The notes: a model not told the origin generated them from the sequence alone. A stretch of 64,000 nt of DNA from Delftia acidovorans (GCA_031286585.1 JAITUC010000038.1:1-64000); one strand, 5' to 3'; shown: positions 8,127 to 17,070, counted from the first letter of the stretch. A program made the numbers and translations.

Positions 8127-9178
8127 GCGCCCTCCCCGCACTCCGCATCCCGCAGGAGCCCCAGCGGCGTGCTGCCGTAGCGTGCCCTGAACCGCCGGGA
8201 AAAATGCGCGGGTGAGTTGAAACCGCAGTGCTGCGAGATCTCCGCGATGCCCAGCGTTCCCGGCTCCGTCCCGCGCAGCAGCGCATGGGCACGCTCCAGG
8301 CGATAGGCCATGAGTTCGGCGCTGAGGCTGGTGCCTTCGCGCGACAGCTGGGATTGCAGCGAGCGCACGGACAGCCCCAGCCTGGACGCCACGCGTTCCG
8401 GCCCCAGCGCCGGGTCCGGGTACTGGCGGGCGATGAGCTGGCGCACCCTGCGCAACAGCACGTGCATGGGCGCGCCGGGTCGGGCCATCGCCATGTCGGC
8501 GCCGGCCTGCAGCACGGTCTTCACGGTGTTGATGACCAGGTCGGACAGCCTGGCGGATTCGGTCTCGGGCAAGGGGTCCTGCCACGCGGCCAGCAATTGC
8601 ATCTGCTGGACCAGCAGCTGAAGCGATGCACAGTCGGGCAGGCTGCGTGCCAGCAGTGGCGGAGCCAGGCTGCCACGCGAATCGATCAGTGCCAGCGGCA
8701 CGGCCAGCACCACCAGGTCCACGGCCTCTTTCTGCCAGATGCGGTAGCCGCGCCGCTCGTCGAGCAGGAACAGCTGGCCGGGCTGCGCCAGCAGCCCGCT
8801 GCCCGCAACCGCCATGCCCGGTTCCTCCGATGACGCGGATGCATCCGGTACACCCGGTACACCCGGTGCGTCCGGCACATCAGGTGCATCCAGTGCGAAT
8901 ACCTGGGCTCCACCCTGGGCGTAGAGCATGCACAGCAGGCAGGGCGGGCCTGCGCTCTGGCCATCGGCATGCAGGCGTTCCATGCCATGTTCGGCCGCCA
9001 TCTGGATGCGGTTGAGCACCACCGCGCCCACGCCGCGCGACGTCAGCACGGCCTCGAAGCGCTCGGGCTGCGCGACCAAAGGCGTATGCGGCATCTGCGC
9101 CTCGCGGCTGGCATCGCTCCAGAACTGCGCTCGCAAAGGCGGCGCGATATGCACCGTGGACCAGCGGTTGTATGTCAT
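8123..9178 (-). CDS. AraC-family transcriptional regulator
   Basis: A 351-residue regulator with a C-terminal AraC/XylS DNA-binding domain of two helix-turn-helix motifs: GPERVASRLGLSVRSLQSQL and LGIAEISQHCGFNSPAHFSR, then RRFRARYGSTPLGLL. The N-terminal half resembles the AraC-binding-like domain 2 of feruloyl-CoA/OruR-type regulators. A low-complexity stretch of three-residue units (APD, VPD, APG, VPG and similar), encoded by 9-bp DNA repeats, lies near residues 94-112. I choose the ATG at 9178 (MTYNRWSTVHIAPP, preceded by GAGGA) over the longer frame to 9292. It is convergent with the ureohydrolase and shares its CTAG stop. AraC-type GpuR controls guanidinopropionase in Pseudomonas, so a role in this cluster is plausible. 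Confidence 0.88.
   Translation of the reverse strand: MTYNRWSTVHIAPPLRAQFWSDASREAQMPHTPLVAQPERFEAVLTSRGVGAVVLNRIQMAAEHGMERLHADGQSAGPPCLLCMLYAQGGAQVFALDAPDVPDAPGVPGVPDASASSEEPGMAVAGSGLLAQPGQLFLLDERRGYRIWQKEAVDLVVLAVPLALIDSRGSLAPPLLARSLPDCASLQLLVQQMQLLAAWQDPLPETESARLSDLVINTVKTVLQAGADMAMARPGAPMHVLLRRVRQLIARQYPDPALGPERVASRLGLSVRSLQSQLSREGTSLSAELMAYRLERAHALLRGTEPGTLGIAEISQHCGFNSPAHFSRRFRARYGSTPLGLLRDAECGEGA
8844..8897. repeat. Six tandem 9-bp repeats inside the AraC gene
   Basis: Six consecutive imperfect 9-mers of the form YCCGGTRCR (for example TCCGGTACA, CCCGGTACA, CCCGGTGCG). On the minus strand they encode Ala/Val-Pro-Asp/Gly triplets in the linker of the AraC regulator. Copy-number change would keep the reading frame and vary linker length by three residues per unit. 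Confidence 0.8.
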
Positions 9179-9392
9179 GCATTCCTCGCCCTGCGCTCCC
9201 CGCACAGCCTTTTTTTGTGATGGCTGCACGGGGAGTCGTCCGCACCCGGATGCCCTGGCCACGCAAGAGGCGGCAGGTCCACGCGGCAGCATGAACCCAG
9301 GATTTTCGGGATTGCGGCCCGATCAGGCCATTGGACGATTCTGAAAATTCACCGGGGTGCATTCCTAGGCCTGTGCGCCGCACCAGCCCGGA

Positions 9393-12300
9393 TCAGCGCG
9401 CGATGGCAGGCAGCCGCTCGCTCCACAGCGTGGACTGGTTGCGGCCGTTGCGCTTGGAGTAGTACAGCGCTGCGTCGGCACGCTCCAGGCAACCCTGGGC
9501 CGAGGCATCGCTGCGCTGCAGCTCGTATACGCCCAGGCTGATGGTGATGTGCAGGTCGCCGGCCAGGCCCGCATCGATGGCGCGCGCGGCAATGGTTTCG
9601 CGCAGGCTTTCGGCGCGGCGCAGGCCCACCTCGGCATCGGTGTCGGACAGCAGCACGGCAAATTCCTCGCCGCCCAGCCGGCCCACCATGTCTTCCTTGC
9701 GCATTTCCTGCGCCACCGAGGCCAGCAGCTCCTTGAGCACGATGTCGCCCACCGCGTGGCCGTAGCCGTCGTTCACCTGCTTGAAGTGGTCTATGTCCAG
9801 CATGATCAGCGTGGAATGGGCCACCAGTCCGCTGCGCAGATGGTCCAGTTCCATCGCCAGCCGCTCCATGAAGGCGCGGCGGTTGGGAATGCCGGTCAGC
9901 GCGTCGGTCAGCGCCAGGGTCTCCAGCTGGGATTCGCGCTGCTGCCGCTCCGTCGCATCGTGGAAGACCCAGCAGTGGCCGATGGAGCGATCACCGTCGC
10001 GCAGCTGCATGCCCTCGATCTCCACATAGTGGTCATCGGGCAGCGCATGCAGGGAACGGCCCGCCACGGGCCCCGCGCTGAGCACGCCCGCCACCGAAGG
10101 CGGCAGCAGCTGGATCAGCGCCGGCATGCCCAGCCCCACCAGGGCGGCAGGCGCCATGTCCAGCCGCAGCGCGGCCGCCAGCATGCGGTTGGCGGCCAGC
10201 ACCTGGCGGCCCTGGGCATCGGTGACCAGAATGCCTGCGGGAAAGCGGTCGATGATGGCCTCCAGCCGGTGCTGGGTCTCGGCCAGTGCGGTCTCGGCGC
10301 GCCGGCGCGCGTCGGTATCGATCATGGTCCAGATGACACGGCCGTCGTCCTCGTCGGGGTCCAGCAGCGAGCCCTGCATGTCGAACCAGTGGCCCGAGCC
10401 CGAAGGCATGCGCAGAATCCATTCCGTGCGCACCGTGCCGCGTGCGTTGAGCTGCCCGTAGAGCTGGCCGAAGCGCTCGAAGCTCTCGTCGCTGACGTGC
10501 AGGGCGCGAAAGTTCACGCCGCCGGGCAGCCGGTCTGTCTCGATCCCGAAGGTCTGCACCGCGCGCTCGTTGGCATAGAGGATTTCGCGCTGGGGACCGG
10601 CCATGACGATCAGGGCGCTGCCCCGGTCCAGCAGGGCCTTGATGAGCCGGGACTGCTCCACGCGCTGCTGTATGTCGGTGTGCGTCCCCAGCATGCGCAC
10701 GGGCTTGCCGTCGGCATCGCGCTGGGTGATTTCGCCGCGCGACTCCACCCACAGCCAGCTGTCGGCCGAGCTGCGCAGTCGCATCTCCACGCGGAAGTCG
10801 GCCCCGGCCTCGGCATGGCGCTGCAGCCGCGCCAGCATCCGCGCCCTGTCCGAGGGGTGGACCATGGCGCAGAAGGCGTCATAGGTCATGGGGAACTGCG
10901 CGGCCTCGAAGCCCAGCATCTGGTAGCAGCGGGCATCCCATTCCACATGGCCGCTGCGGCAATCCCACTGCCACAGGCCGTCGCGCACGGCGCCCACGGT
11001 CAGGCGCAGGCGTTCCTCGCTGTGGCGTATGGATTCCTGCATGGCCTGGTCCTGCGTCACATCGTGCACATAGCCATGCCACAGCAGGGAGCCATCCTCC
11101 TCCCGCTGCGGCCGGGCATGGCCATGCAGCCAGCGCAGCTCGCCATCAGGGCCGTAGACGCGGTACTTGTGCTCCCAGACATCCTTGCTGCCCACGCTGG
11201 CCTGCACCGAGGCCGCCAGGGCCGGCAAATCCTCGGGGTGGACGCGCTTGAGCAGTTCATGGTCGGCAAACCGGGCCGCATCGGCCTTGGCGCCATGCAG
11301 TTCGAAGAATCCGGGGCTGGTGAAAGGGAACCGGAACTGTCCATCCGCGCCGATGCGGAACTGGAACAGCCCGCCCGGCACCTCCTGCGCCAGCCGCGCG
11401 AAGCGCCGCTCACCCTGCAGCCGCATGCGCTCGCTGAGCTGGCGCTGGCGCGCCAGCCACAGCGTCAGCAGCATGCCCAGCAGCAGCACGGCCGTGCCTA
11501 TGCCGTTGCGCAGCAGGCCGCGCTCCAGCGACGCCTCCAGCGGCTCGAAGATGGCCTTCTTGTCCAGCCCTGCACTGACGATCAGCGGATAGCCATCCAC
11601 CCGGCTCCAGGCATACATGCGCTGCACGCCATCGACGGACGAGTCGGCCTCGTAGGTGCCGCGCTCCAGGGCCGGTGAGAACAGCGCCACGCGCACATCG
11701 GAGACCGAGCGGCCCATCACCGCCTCCTGCCCCTGCGAGCGCGCCAGGTAGGTGCCATCGGTGCGCAGCAGCAGGATGACGTCGTTGGCACCATCGAAGA
11801 TGGACTGGAAGTAGCGCGAGATGTATTCGGGCGACAGTGACAACACCAGCACGCCCGAGAACTGCCCCTGGCGATACAGCGCGCGGCTCAGCTGTATGGT
11901 CCATTTGTGGGAGACACGCCCCTGCACGGGGCGGCCGATGAACATGCCCATGTTCTCGCGGCGGGCATGCACCTGGAAATGCTCGCGGTCCCGGATGGAG
12001 ACCTTGGCAGCCTGCGTCTCCGCCTCCTGCTGGAGGTTGGAGTACACGATGTCCCCTTTTTCGTCGGCCACGGCGATCTGCAGGAAGGTGCCGGCCGGAT
12101 AGGCGTCGAACGTGGTCTGCACGGCGCGCTGGAATCCGTCGGCATCGCCATCGGCAAAGTCGGACTCCAGGCCGCGCATGGTGTAGTCCAGGCCGGACAG
12201 CAGGGTCTGCACCTGCACCGACACCGCATGCGACATTTGCCCCACCCGCAGCCAGGACTGGGACTCGGTAAAGCTGCGCTGCGTGCGGTGGCTGTCCACC

Positions 12301-12440
12301 AGCACCGTCCAGTACGCCACCGTGGCCAGCAGCACGCAGCACAGGCCCACCCAGACGGCCACAGTGGTCTGGGTCAGCGGTTCTGCGTTGAGCAGGCGGG
12401 ACAGGCTGCGGGGAGGCTTTGCGCGCATATCAAACATCAT
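9393..12440 (-). CDS. Membrane diguanylate cyclase with dCache, four PAS and GGDEF domains
   Basis: A 1015-residue sensor. Order: TM helix about 27-48; a periplasmic double-Cache sensor about 49-310 (including QTTFDAYPAGTFLQIAVAD and MFIGRPVQGRVSHKWTIQLS); a second TM helix about 313-331; four PAS-type repeats between about 345 and 840; and a C-terminal GGDEF domain about 850-1010. The active site is GRLGGEEF near residue 920, so it should make cyclic di-GMP from two GTP. The autoinhibitory I-site RxxD is present as RKED five residues before GGEEF, so product inhibition is expected. There is no EAL or HD-GYP domain. It is transcribed alone, and the ligand of the Cache domain is unknown. Confidence 0.93.
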   Translation of the reverse strand: MMFDMRAKPPRSLSRLLNAEPLTQTTVAVWVGLCCVLLATVAYWTVLVDSHRTQRSFTESQSWLRVGQMSHAVSVQVQTLLSGLDYTMRGLESDFADGDADGFQRAVQTTFDAYPAGTFLQIAVADEKGDIVYSNLQQEAETQAAKVSIRDREHFQVHARRENMGMFIGRPVQGRVSHKWTIQLSRALYRQGQFSGVLVLSLSPEYISRYFQSIFDGANDVILLLRTDGTYLARSQGQEAVMGRSVSDVRVALFSPALERGTYEADSSVDGVQRMYAWSRVDGYPLIVSAGLDKKAIFEPLEASLERGLLRNGIGTAVLLLGMLLTLWLARQRQLSERMRLQGERRFARLAQEVPGGLFQFRIGADGQFRFPFTSPGFFELHGAKADAARFADHELLKRVHPEDLPALAASVQASVGSKDVWEHKYRVYGPDGELRWLHGHARPQREEDGSLLWHGYVHDVTQDQAMQESIRHSEERLRLTVGAVRDGLWQWDCRSGHVEWDARCYQMLGFEAAQFPMTYDAFCAMVHPSDRARMLARLQRHAEAGADFRVEMRLRSSADSWLWVESRGEITQRDADGKPVRMLGTHTDIQQRVEQSRLIKALLDRGSALIVMAGPQREILYANERAVQTFGIETDRLPGGVNFRALHVSDESFERFGQLYGQLNARGTVRTEWILRMPSGSGHWFDMQGSLLDPDEDDGRVIWTMIDTDARRRAETALAETQHRLEAIIDRFPAGILVTDAQGRQVLAANRMLAAALRLDMAPAALVGLGMPALIQLLPPSVAGVLSAGPVAGRSLHALPDDHYVEIEGMQLRDGDRSIGHCWVFHDATERQQRESQLETLALTDALTGIPNRRAFMERLAMELDHLRSGLVAHSTLIMLDIDHFKQVNDGYGHAVGDIVLKELLASVAQEMRKEDMVGRLGGEEFAVLLSDTDAEVGLRRAESLRETIAARAIDAGLAGDLHITISLGVYELQRSDASAQGCLERADAALYYSKRNGRNQSTLWSERLPAIAR

Positions 12441-12555
12441 GTTGAGTCACACAGGCCCCGCGCCTTCAAGGGCGGTGGCCCGCAACAGGCCGCCGGGGGG
12501 CGCTCCGACAGAGCGCAACAATTGTTTCACACACAAGCACCCTGGTTTTATCAGC

Positions 12556-13641
12556 TCAATCCGATCTTTGCGACAGCCCCCAGGCCACGTGCTCGCGCAC
12601 CAGGGCGTCCGGATGTTCGACGCGGCTGGCCAGCGCCTGCTGCAATGCAGCGTCGCCGGTTTCGCGCCAGGCATTGCCCAGTGCCACGGCCACATTGCGC
12701 AGCCAGCGCGCATGGCCTATGCGCCGGATGGGGCTGCCTTCGGTCAGGCGCAGAAAGGTCGGCTCGTCCCAGGCAAAGAAGTGCACCAGCTGCCCACCTG
12801 ACAGGGCCTCGCGCGCATCGAAGTCCGGCAGGCGGCTGGGCTGGGCGAACTTGTTCCAGGGGCAGGCCAGCTGGCAGTCGTCGCAGCCGTAGATGCGGTT
12901 GGCCATCAGCGGCCGCAGCTCCTCGGGAATGGCGCCCGCATGCTCGATGGTCAGATAGGAGATGCAGCGCCGCGCATCCACCCGGTGCGGCGCCACGATG
13001 GCGCCCGTGGGGCAGGCCGTGATGCAGGCAGCGCAGCTGCCGCAGTGCGCGGTCACGGGCGCCGTGGGCTCCAGTGCCAGGTCCACATAGATCTCGCCCA
13101 GGAAGAACATGGAACCCGCTTCGCGGTTGAGCACCAGCGTGTGCTTGCCTCGCCAGCCCTGGCCGCTGCGCCGTGCCAGCTCGGCCTCCAGCACGGGCGC
13201 GGAATCGGTGAAGGCGCGGTGCCCGAAGGGGCCGACTTCCTGTGCGATGCGCTCGGCCAGCTTCTGCAGCCGGTTGCGCAACACCTTGTGATAGTCGCGC
13301 CCGCGGGCATAGACGGAGACAATCCCCTCGCCGGGCCGCTGCAGCCGCGCCCACTCCACGGCCTGCCAGGCGCCCGGCGCATCGGCCGGCGTGTCACGCG
13401 GCAGGTAGTCCATGCGCGCCGTGATCACGCTGACCGTGCCCGGCACCAGCTCGGCAGGCCGGGCGCGGCGCAGTCCATGGGCCTGCATATAGTCCATCTC
13501 GCCATGGAACCCTTGTGCCAGCCACTGCATCAAACCCGGCTCCGCAGAAGACAAATCCACGCCGGCCACGCCAATTTGGGAAAATCCCAGCTCGCGGGCC
13601 CAGCCTTGCATCAAAGGAACCAATTGACTGCTGCACAACAT
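12556..13641 (-). CDS. queG: Epoxyqueuosine reductase QueG
   Basis: A 361-residue cobalamin-dependent iron-sulfur enzyme that performs the last step of queuosine synthesis, reducing epoxyqueuosine to queuosine in tRNA. Two [4Fe-4S] cluster motifs are visible, CGSCAACITACPTGAI and CDDCQLACPWN, with the isolated cysteine of DARRCISYLTIEH. A C-terminal HEAT-like segment (RNVAVALGNAWRETGDAALQ) contacts tRNA in the family. The reading frame stays open upstream to 14136 through tsaE, but homology begins at MLCSSQLVPLMQGWARELGF. The ATG at 13641 has GAGGGAG upstream. Its first codons overlap the first codons of the divergent tsaE by 18 bases. Confidence 0.94.
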   Translation of the reverse strand: MLCSSQLVPLMQGWARELGFSQIGVAGVDLSSAEPGLMQWLAQGFHGEMDYMQAHGLRRARPAELVPGTVSVITARMDYLPRDTPADAPGAWQAVEWARLQRPGEGIVSVYARGRDYHKVLRNRLQKLAERIAQEVGPFGHRAFTDSAPVLEAELARRSGQGWRGKHTLVLNREAGSMFFLGEIYVDLALEPTAPVTAHCGSCAACITACPTGAIVAPHRVDARRCISYLTIEHAGAIPEELRPLMANRIYGCDDCQLACPWNKFAQPSRLPDFDAREALSGGQLVHFFAWDEPTFLRLTEGSPIRRIGHARWLRNVAVALGNAWRETGDAALQQALASRVEHPDALVREHVAWGLSQRSD

Positions 13642-14151
13642 ACTCCCTCGATTGTAGAAAGCGCCCAGCCGCAGGATGCGGAAACTGCGGGCCATCGCTG
13701 GATATGGGGCAGCGAGGAAGACACGCAGCGGTTTGCGCAGCAGCTTGCGGACCATCCCGCGCTGCGCAACGCCTACGTCACGCTGCACGGCGACCTGGGC
13801 GCTGGCAAGACCACGCTGGTGCGGCACTGGCTGCGCGCACTGGGGGTGCGGGGCCGCATCAAAAGCCCCACCTATGCCGTGGTGGAGCCGCATGAGGCGC
13901 CGAACCTGGCCATCTGGCACTTCGACTTCTACCGCTTCGATGACCCGCGCGAGTGGGAGGATGCAGGATTTCGCGATATTTTCGCCAGCCCCGGTCTCAA
14001 GCTGGCAGAATGGCCCGAAAAGGCTGCAGCGCTTACGCCTGCGGCAGATATAGCTATTCATATCGAAGCAATCGACGAGACGCAGCGCCAGGTGACCTTG
14101 CTCGCCGGCACGCCCGTCGGACGCGCCGTGATCCAAGCACTCAAGGCATGA
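13624..14151 (+). CDS. tsaE: tRNA threonylcarbamoyladenosine synthesis ATPase TsaE (YjeE)
   Basis: A P-loop ATPase of about 175 residues that works with TsaB, TsaD and TsaC to make t6A37 in tRNAs decoding ANN codons. Motifs: Walker A GDLGAGKTTLVRHW, then KSPTYAVVEPHE, HFDFYR and LAEWPEKA. No ATG lies before the conserved region. A TTG at 13624 preceded by AAAGGAA at a normal distance is the best start, giving LTAAQHTPSIVES. This start overlaps the 5' end of the divergent queG by 18 bases, so both promoters must lie within or beyond the other coding sequence. The 3' end overlaps amiC by ATGA (14148-14151). A tsaE-amiC pair is a widely seen order. Confidence 0.93.
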   Translation: MTAAQHTPSIVESAQPQDAETAGHRWIWGSEEDTQRFAQQLADHPALRNAYVTLHGDLGAGKTTLVRHWLRALGVRGRIKSPTYAVVEPHEAPNLAIWHFDFYRFDDPREWEDAGFRDIFASPGLKLAEWPEKAAALTPAADIAIHIEAIDETQRQVTLLAGTPVGRAVIQALKA

Positions 14152-15644
14152 GCGACGCCAACTCCTCCTCCTATCCGTCCGGTCTGTCGCGCCGCAATCT
14201 GTTGCAGGCGGGCTCCATCGTGCTGTTGCTGGGCCGCCAGCACATCGCGCATGGCGCCACCATCGTGGCCGTGCGCGTCTGGCCTGCGCCCGAATACACG
14301 CGCGTGACCATAGAGTCCGACCGGCCGCTGGCTGCCAAGCAGTTCTTCGTGGACCAGCCCCCGCGGCTGGCCGTGGACATCGAGGGCATCGACCTCAATC
14401 CCGCGCTGCGTGAACTGGTGGCCAAGGTCCGCTCCGACGATCCCAACATCGCCTCCATCCGCGTGGGCCAGAACTCGCCCAGCGTGGTGCGCCTGGTCAT
14501 CGACCTCAAGCAGCCCGCCAAGCCCCAGGTCTTCACGCTGCAGCCCGTGGCGGCCTACAAGCACAGGCTGGTGTTCGACCTGTACCCCGCCAAGGCCGTG
14601 GACCCGCTGGAGGCGCTGATCAGCGAGCGGCTGCGCGATGCATCCAGCGACGATACCGCCGTCGCATCGGCACCGCCACCGCCGCCGCCACGCCCCTCAG
14701 GCGCCACGGCGCCAGCCCCCGACCCCTTGGGCGACCTGATCGCACAGCACAGCAGCGGCTCAGGAGGCAAGGCGCCTGCACCGCCCGCCGTGGTGGCACA
14801 GGCCCCCTCCCCTGCGGCCCCGGCCCCCGCTCCTGCGCCCCGCCCTCCGGCACTTGCGCCTGCGCCCGTTCCGGCCCCTGCACCCATTGCAGCGCCCAAC
14901 ATCGCCACTTCGCGCCAGACCGACCGCATCATCATCGTGGCGCTGGACCCCGGCCACGGCGGCGAGGACCCGGGCGCCACCGGCCCCAGCGGCACGCGCG
15001 AAAAGGACGTGGTGCTCAAGATCGCCCACCTGCTGCGCGACCGCATCAACGACACCCGCATCGGCGGCAGCCCCATGCGCGCCTTCATGACGCGCGATGC
15101 CGACTTCTTCGTGCCCCTGGCCACGCGCGTGGAAAAGGCCCGGCGCGTGCAGGCCGACCTGTTCATCAGCATCCACGCCGATGCCTTCACCACGCCGGCC
15201 GCGCGCGGTGCCAGCGTCTTTGCGCTCAGCGACAAGGGCGCCTCCAGCACGGCCGCGCGCTGGCTGGCCAACAAGGAAAACCAGTCCGACCTGGTCGGTG
15301 GCCTGAACATGGGCTCGCAGGACCAGCATGTGCAGCGCATGCTGCTGGACATGAGCACCACGGCCCAGATCAAGGACAGCCTCAAGCTCGGCGGCGCCCT
15401 GCTCGGCGAGATCGGCAACATGGCCAAGCTGCACAAGCCGCGCGTGGAGCAGGCCGGGTTTGCCGTGCTCAAGGCGCCCGACATTCCCAGCGTGCTGGTG
15501 GAGACCGCCTTCATCAGCAATCCCGAGGAAGAAGCCCGTCTGCGCAGCAGCGCCTACCAGGTGCAGCTGGCCGACGCGCTGATGCGCGGCATCCGCAACT
15601 ACTTCGCGCACAACCCGCCGCTGGCGCGCAGCCGCTCCGTCTGA
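14148..15644 (+). CDS. amiC: N-acetylmuramoyl-L-alanine amidase AmiC
   Basis: A 498-residue periplasmic zinc amidase that cleaves septal peptidoglycan during daughter-cell separation. The N-terminus carries a twin-arginine signal (SRRNLLQAGSIVLLLG) like E. coli AmiC. An AMIN septal-targeting domain covers about residues 40-150. A long Pro/Ala-rich linker covers about 180-260. A catalytic Amidase_3 domain covers about 265-490, with zinc ligands in LDPGHGGEDPGA, the Glu of TREKDVVL, His in ISIHADAF and Glu in VLVETAFISNPEEE. The ATG overlaps the tsaE stop by four bases, so translation is probably coupled. The linker is unusually rich in Ala-Pro repeats. Confidence 0.94.
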   Translation: MSDANSSSYPSGLSRRNLLQAGSIVLLLGRQHIAHGATIVAVRVWPAPEYTRVTIESDRPLAAKQFFVDQPPRLAVDIEGIDLNPALRELVAKVRSDDPNIASIRVGQNSPSVVRLVIDLKQPAKPQVFTLQPVAAYKHRLVFDLYPAKAVDPLEALISERLRDASSDDTAVASAPPPPPPRPSGATAPAPDPLGDLIAQHSSGSGGKAPAPPAVVAQAPSPAAPAPAPAPRPPALAPAPVPAPAPIAAPNIATSRQTDRIIIVALDPGHGGEDPGATGPSGTREKDVVLKIAHLLRDRINDTRIGGSPMRAFMTRDADFFVPLATRVEKARRVQADLFISIHADAFTTPAARGASVFALSDKGASSTAARWLANKENQSDLVGGLNMGSQDQHVQRMLLDMSTTAQIKDSLKLGGALLGEIGNMAKLHKPRVEQAGFAVLKAPDIPSVLVETAFISNPEEEARLRSSAYQVQLADALMRGIRNYFAHNPPLARSRSV

Positions 15645-15848
15645 CAGAGCATCCAAGGCGCGGGCGATGCCGCCCGCAGCCGCTGTCGGACGGCAAAGAC
15701 GCGACACTTCCAAGCCGCCCGGCGCCAGCTCGGGCAGATCTCCTACCGCTGCCGCAAGCCCTGAATGAGAGCATGCAAACATGTTCCACACAGTGCTTGC
15801 GCCATACGCCACTCACGGCGACAAGGCAGGCCATCACAGGAGATGAAC

Positions 15849-16073
15849 ATGAAGACACGCCTTTATTCCATTGCCGCCGCAGCAGCCATTGCCCTGTTCT
15901 CTGCCGGCTGTTCCACCAACCCCAGCAGCGCACAGATCGGTACCGGCGTAGGCGCCGTGGCCGGCGGTGTCGTGGGGGATGCCCTGTTCGGCAGCACGCT
16001 GGGCACCGTGGGCGGTGCTGCCGCCGGCGCCCTGATCGGCAACGAGGTGGGCAAGCGCAACGACCGCCGCTGA
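15849..16073 (+). CDS. Small glycine-zipper lipoprotein (first of two paralogs)
   Basis: A 74-residue protein with a lipoprotein signal ending LFSAGC (lipidated Cys about 20 residues in), then a glycine-zipper segment IGTGVGAVAGGVVGDALFGS and GTVGGAAAGALIG, and a basic tail. Glycine-zipper lipoproteins of the OsmB/SlyB/YmgG kind sit in the envelope and are often stress-induced; the precise role is unknown. The ATG at 15849 has AGGAG nine bases upstream; the ATG at 15843 directly abuts the Shine-Dalgarno sequence and is less likely. A strong terminator follows. A close paralog lies at 17071-17361 on the other side of dedA. Confidence 0.85.
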   Translation: MKTRLYSIAAAAAIALFSAGCSTNPSSAQIGTGVGAVAGGVVGDALFGSTLGTVGGAAAGALIGNEVGKRNDRR

Positions 16074-16093
16074 TCCCCGCTCCAGCCCCATGG

Positions 16094-16130
16094 AAAAACC
16101 CCTTGCGCCCTGAAGGCGCAAGGGGTTTTT
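16094..16130. terminator. Bidirectional terminator between lipoprotein gene and dedA
   Basis: A perfect 16-bp stem (AAAAACCCCTTGCGCC with GGCGCAAGGGGTTTTT) around a 5-base loop. It has A- and T-runs on both sides, so it should stop transcription from both convergent genes. Confidence 0.95.
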
Positions 16131-16146
16131 GCTGTGCGCTGAAAGC

Positions 16147-16797
16147 TCAGGCCGCCGTCTTGGGGGCGCGCCCCGCGCGCCAGGCGCCAAAGATGGCGAT
16201 CAGGCCCGGCACCAGGATCAGGCCCCAGATGATCTTCTCCAGGTTCTCGCGCACCCAGGGCAGGTTGCCGAAGAAATAGCCGGCTGCGCTGATGCCGAAG
16301 ACCCAGACAATCGCCCCGCCCACATTGAAGGCAGTGAACTTGCCCCGGTTCATCGCGGCCACCCCGGCCACGAAGGGCGCAAACGTGCGGATGAACGGCA
16401 TGAAGCGGGCCAGCACGATGGTGATGCCGCCATAGCGCTCGTAGAACGCATGGGCCTGGTCGAAGGCGCGGCGGTTGAACCAGCGCGAATCCTCCCACTG
16501 GAACACCTTGGGCCCTATGTAGCGGCCGATGGTGTAGTTGCACTGGTCGCCCAGCACGGCCGCCACCAGCAGCACGGTGCAGGCGATCGGATAGTCCATG
16601 AGGCCCACGCCACACAGCGCGCCGACGATGAACAGCAGCGAGTCGCCGGGCAGAAAGGGCATGACCACCACGCCCGTCTCCACGAAGACGATGAGAAACA
16701 GCAGCGCATACACCCAGGGTCCATAGGCCACGACGAAGGCCTCCAGATGCTTGTCGATGTGCAGGATGAAGTCGATCAGGAACTGAATGATTTCCAA
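16147..16797 (-). CDS. DedA-family inner-membrane protein
   Basis: A 216-residue protein of the DedA/SNARE-associated (VTT) family. It has about five hydrophobic segments, the conserved FVETGVVVMPFLPGDSLLF block, and the downstream arginine-rich segment FYERYGGITIVLARFMPFIRTFAPFVAGVAAM. DedA proteins are linked to proton-motive-force maintenance and to lipid flipping, including recycling of undecaprenyl phosphate or phosphatidylethanolamine. The best start is TTG at 16797 (LEIIQFLIDFILHID), with GGAGGA seven bases upstream; the open frame to 16893 adds a non-homologous leader. It lies in inverted orientation between the two glycine-zipper lipoprotein genes. Confidence 0.9.
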   Translation of the reverse strand: MEIIQFLIDFILHIDKHLEAFVVAYGPWVYALLFLIVFVETGVVVMPFLPGDSLLFIVGALCGVGLMDYPIACTVLLVAAVLGDQCNYTIGRYIGPKVFQWEDSRWFNRRAFDQAHAFYERYGGITIVLARFMPFIRTFAPFVAGVAAMNRGKFTAFNVGGAIVWVFGISAAGYFFGNLPWVRENLEKIIWGLILVPGLIAIFGAWRAGRAPKTAA

Positions 16798-17070
16798 AAG
16801 AGGGTCCTCCGCGGCGGGCGCCGCACCGGCCCGTACTGTACTTCGCCGGCATGCCCCCACGGCCGAGCCGGAGCAGGTCACGCCCTCGCACATACCGGCG
16901 CTTGCAGGAATCTACAAATGCTTGAAATCAAGCTTGTTTTGTTACACAACTTGATAAAACTCTACGAAAAACTCATGAGTGCGTCAGCTTTTTGCAGGCA
17001 AAGTGCCTGCATGCCGTCGGCACTGCCGGCCCGGCCTCACCACCATCTCCAAGACACAAGGAAGCAAGCC

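Noticed and set aside
13642..14136. 165-residue N-terminal extension of QueG
   Set aside because: It lies antisense to tsaE and has no QueG similarity; the ATG at 13641 has a good ribosome binding site.
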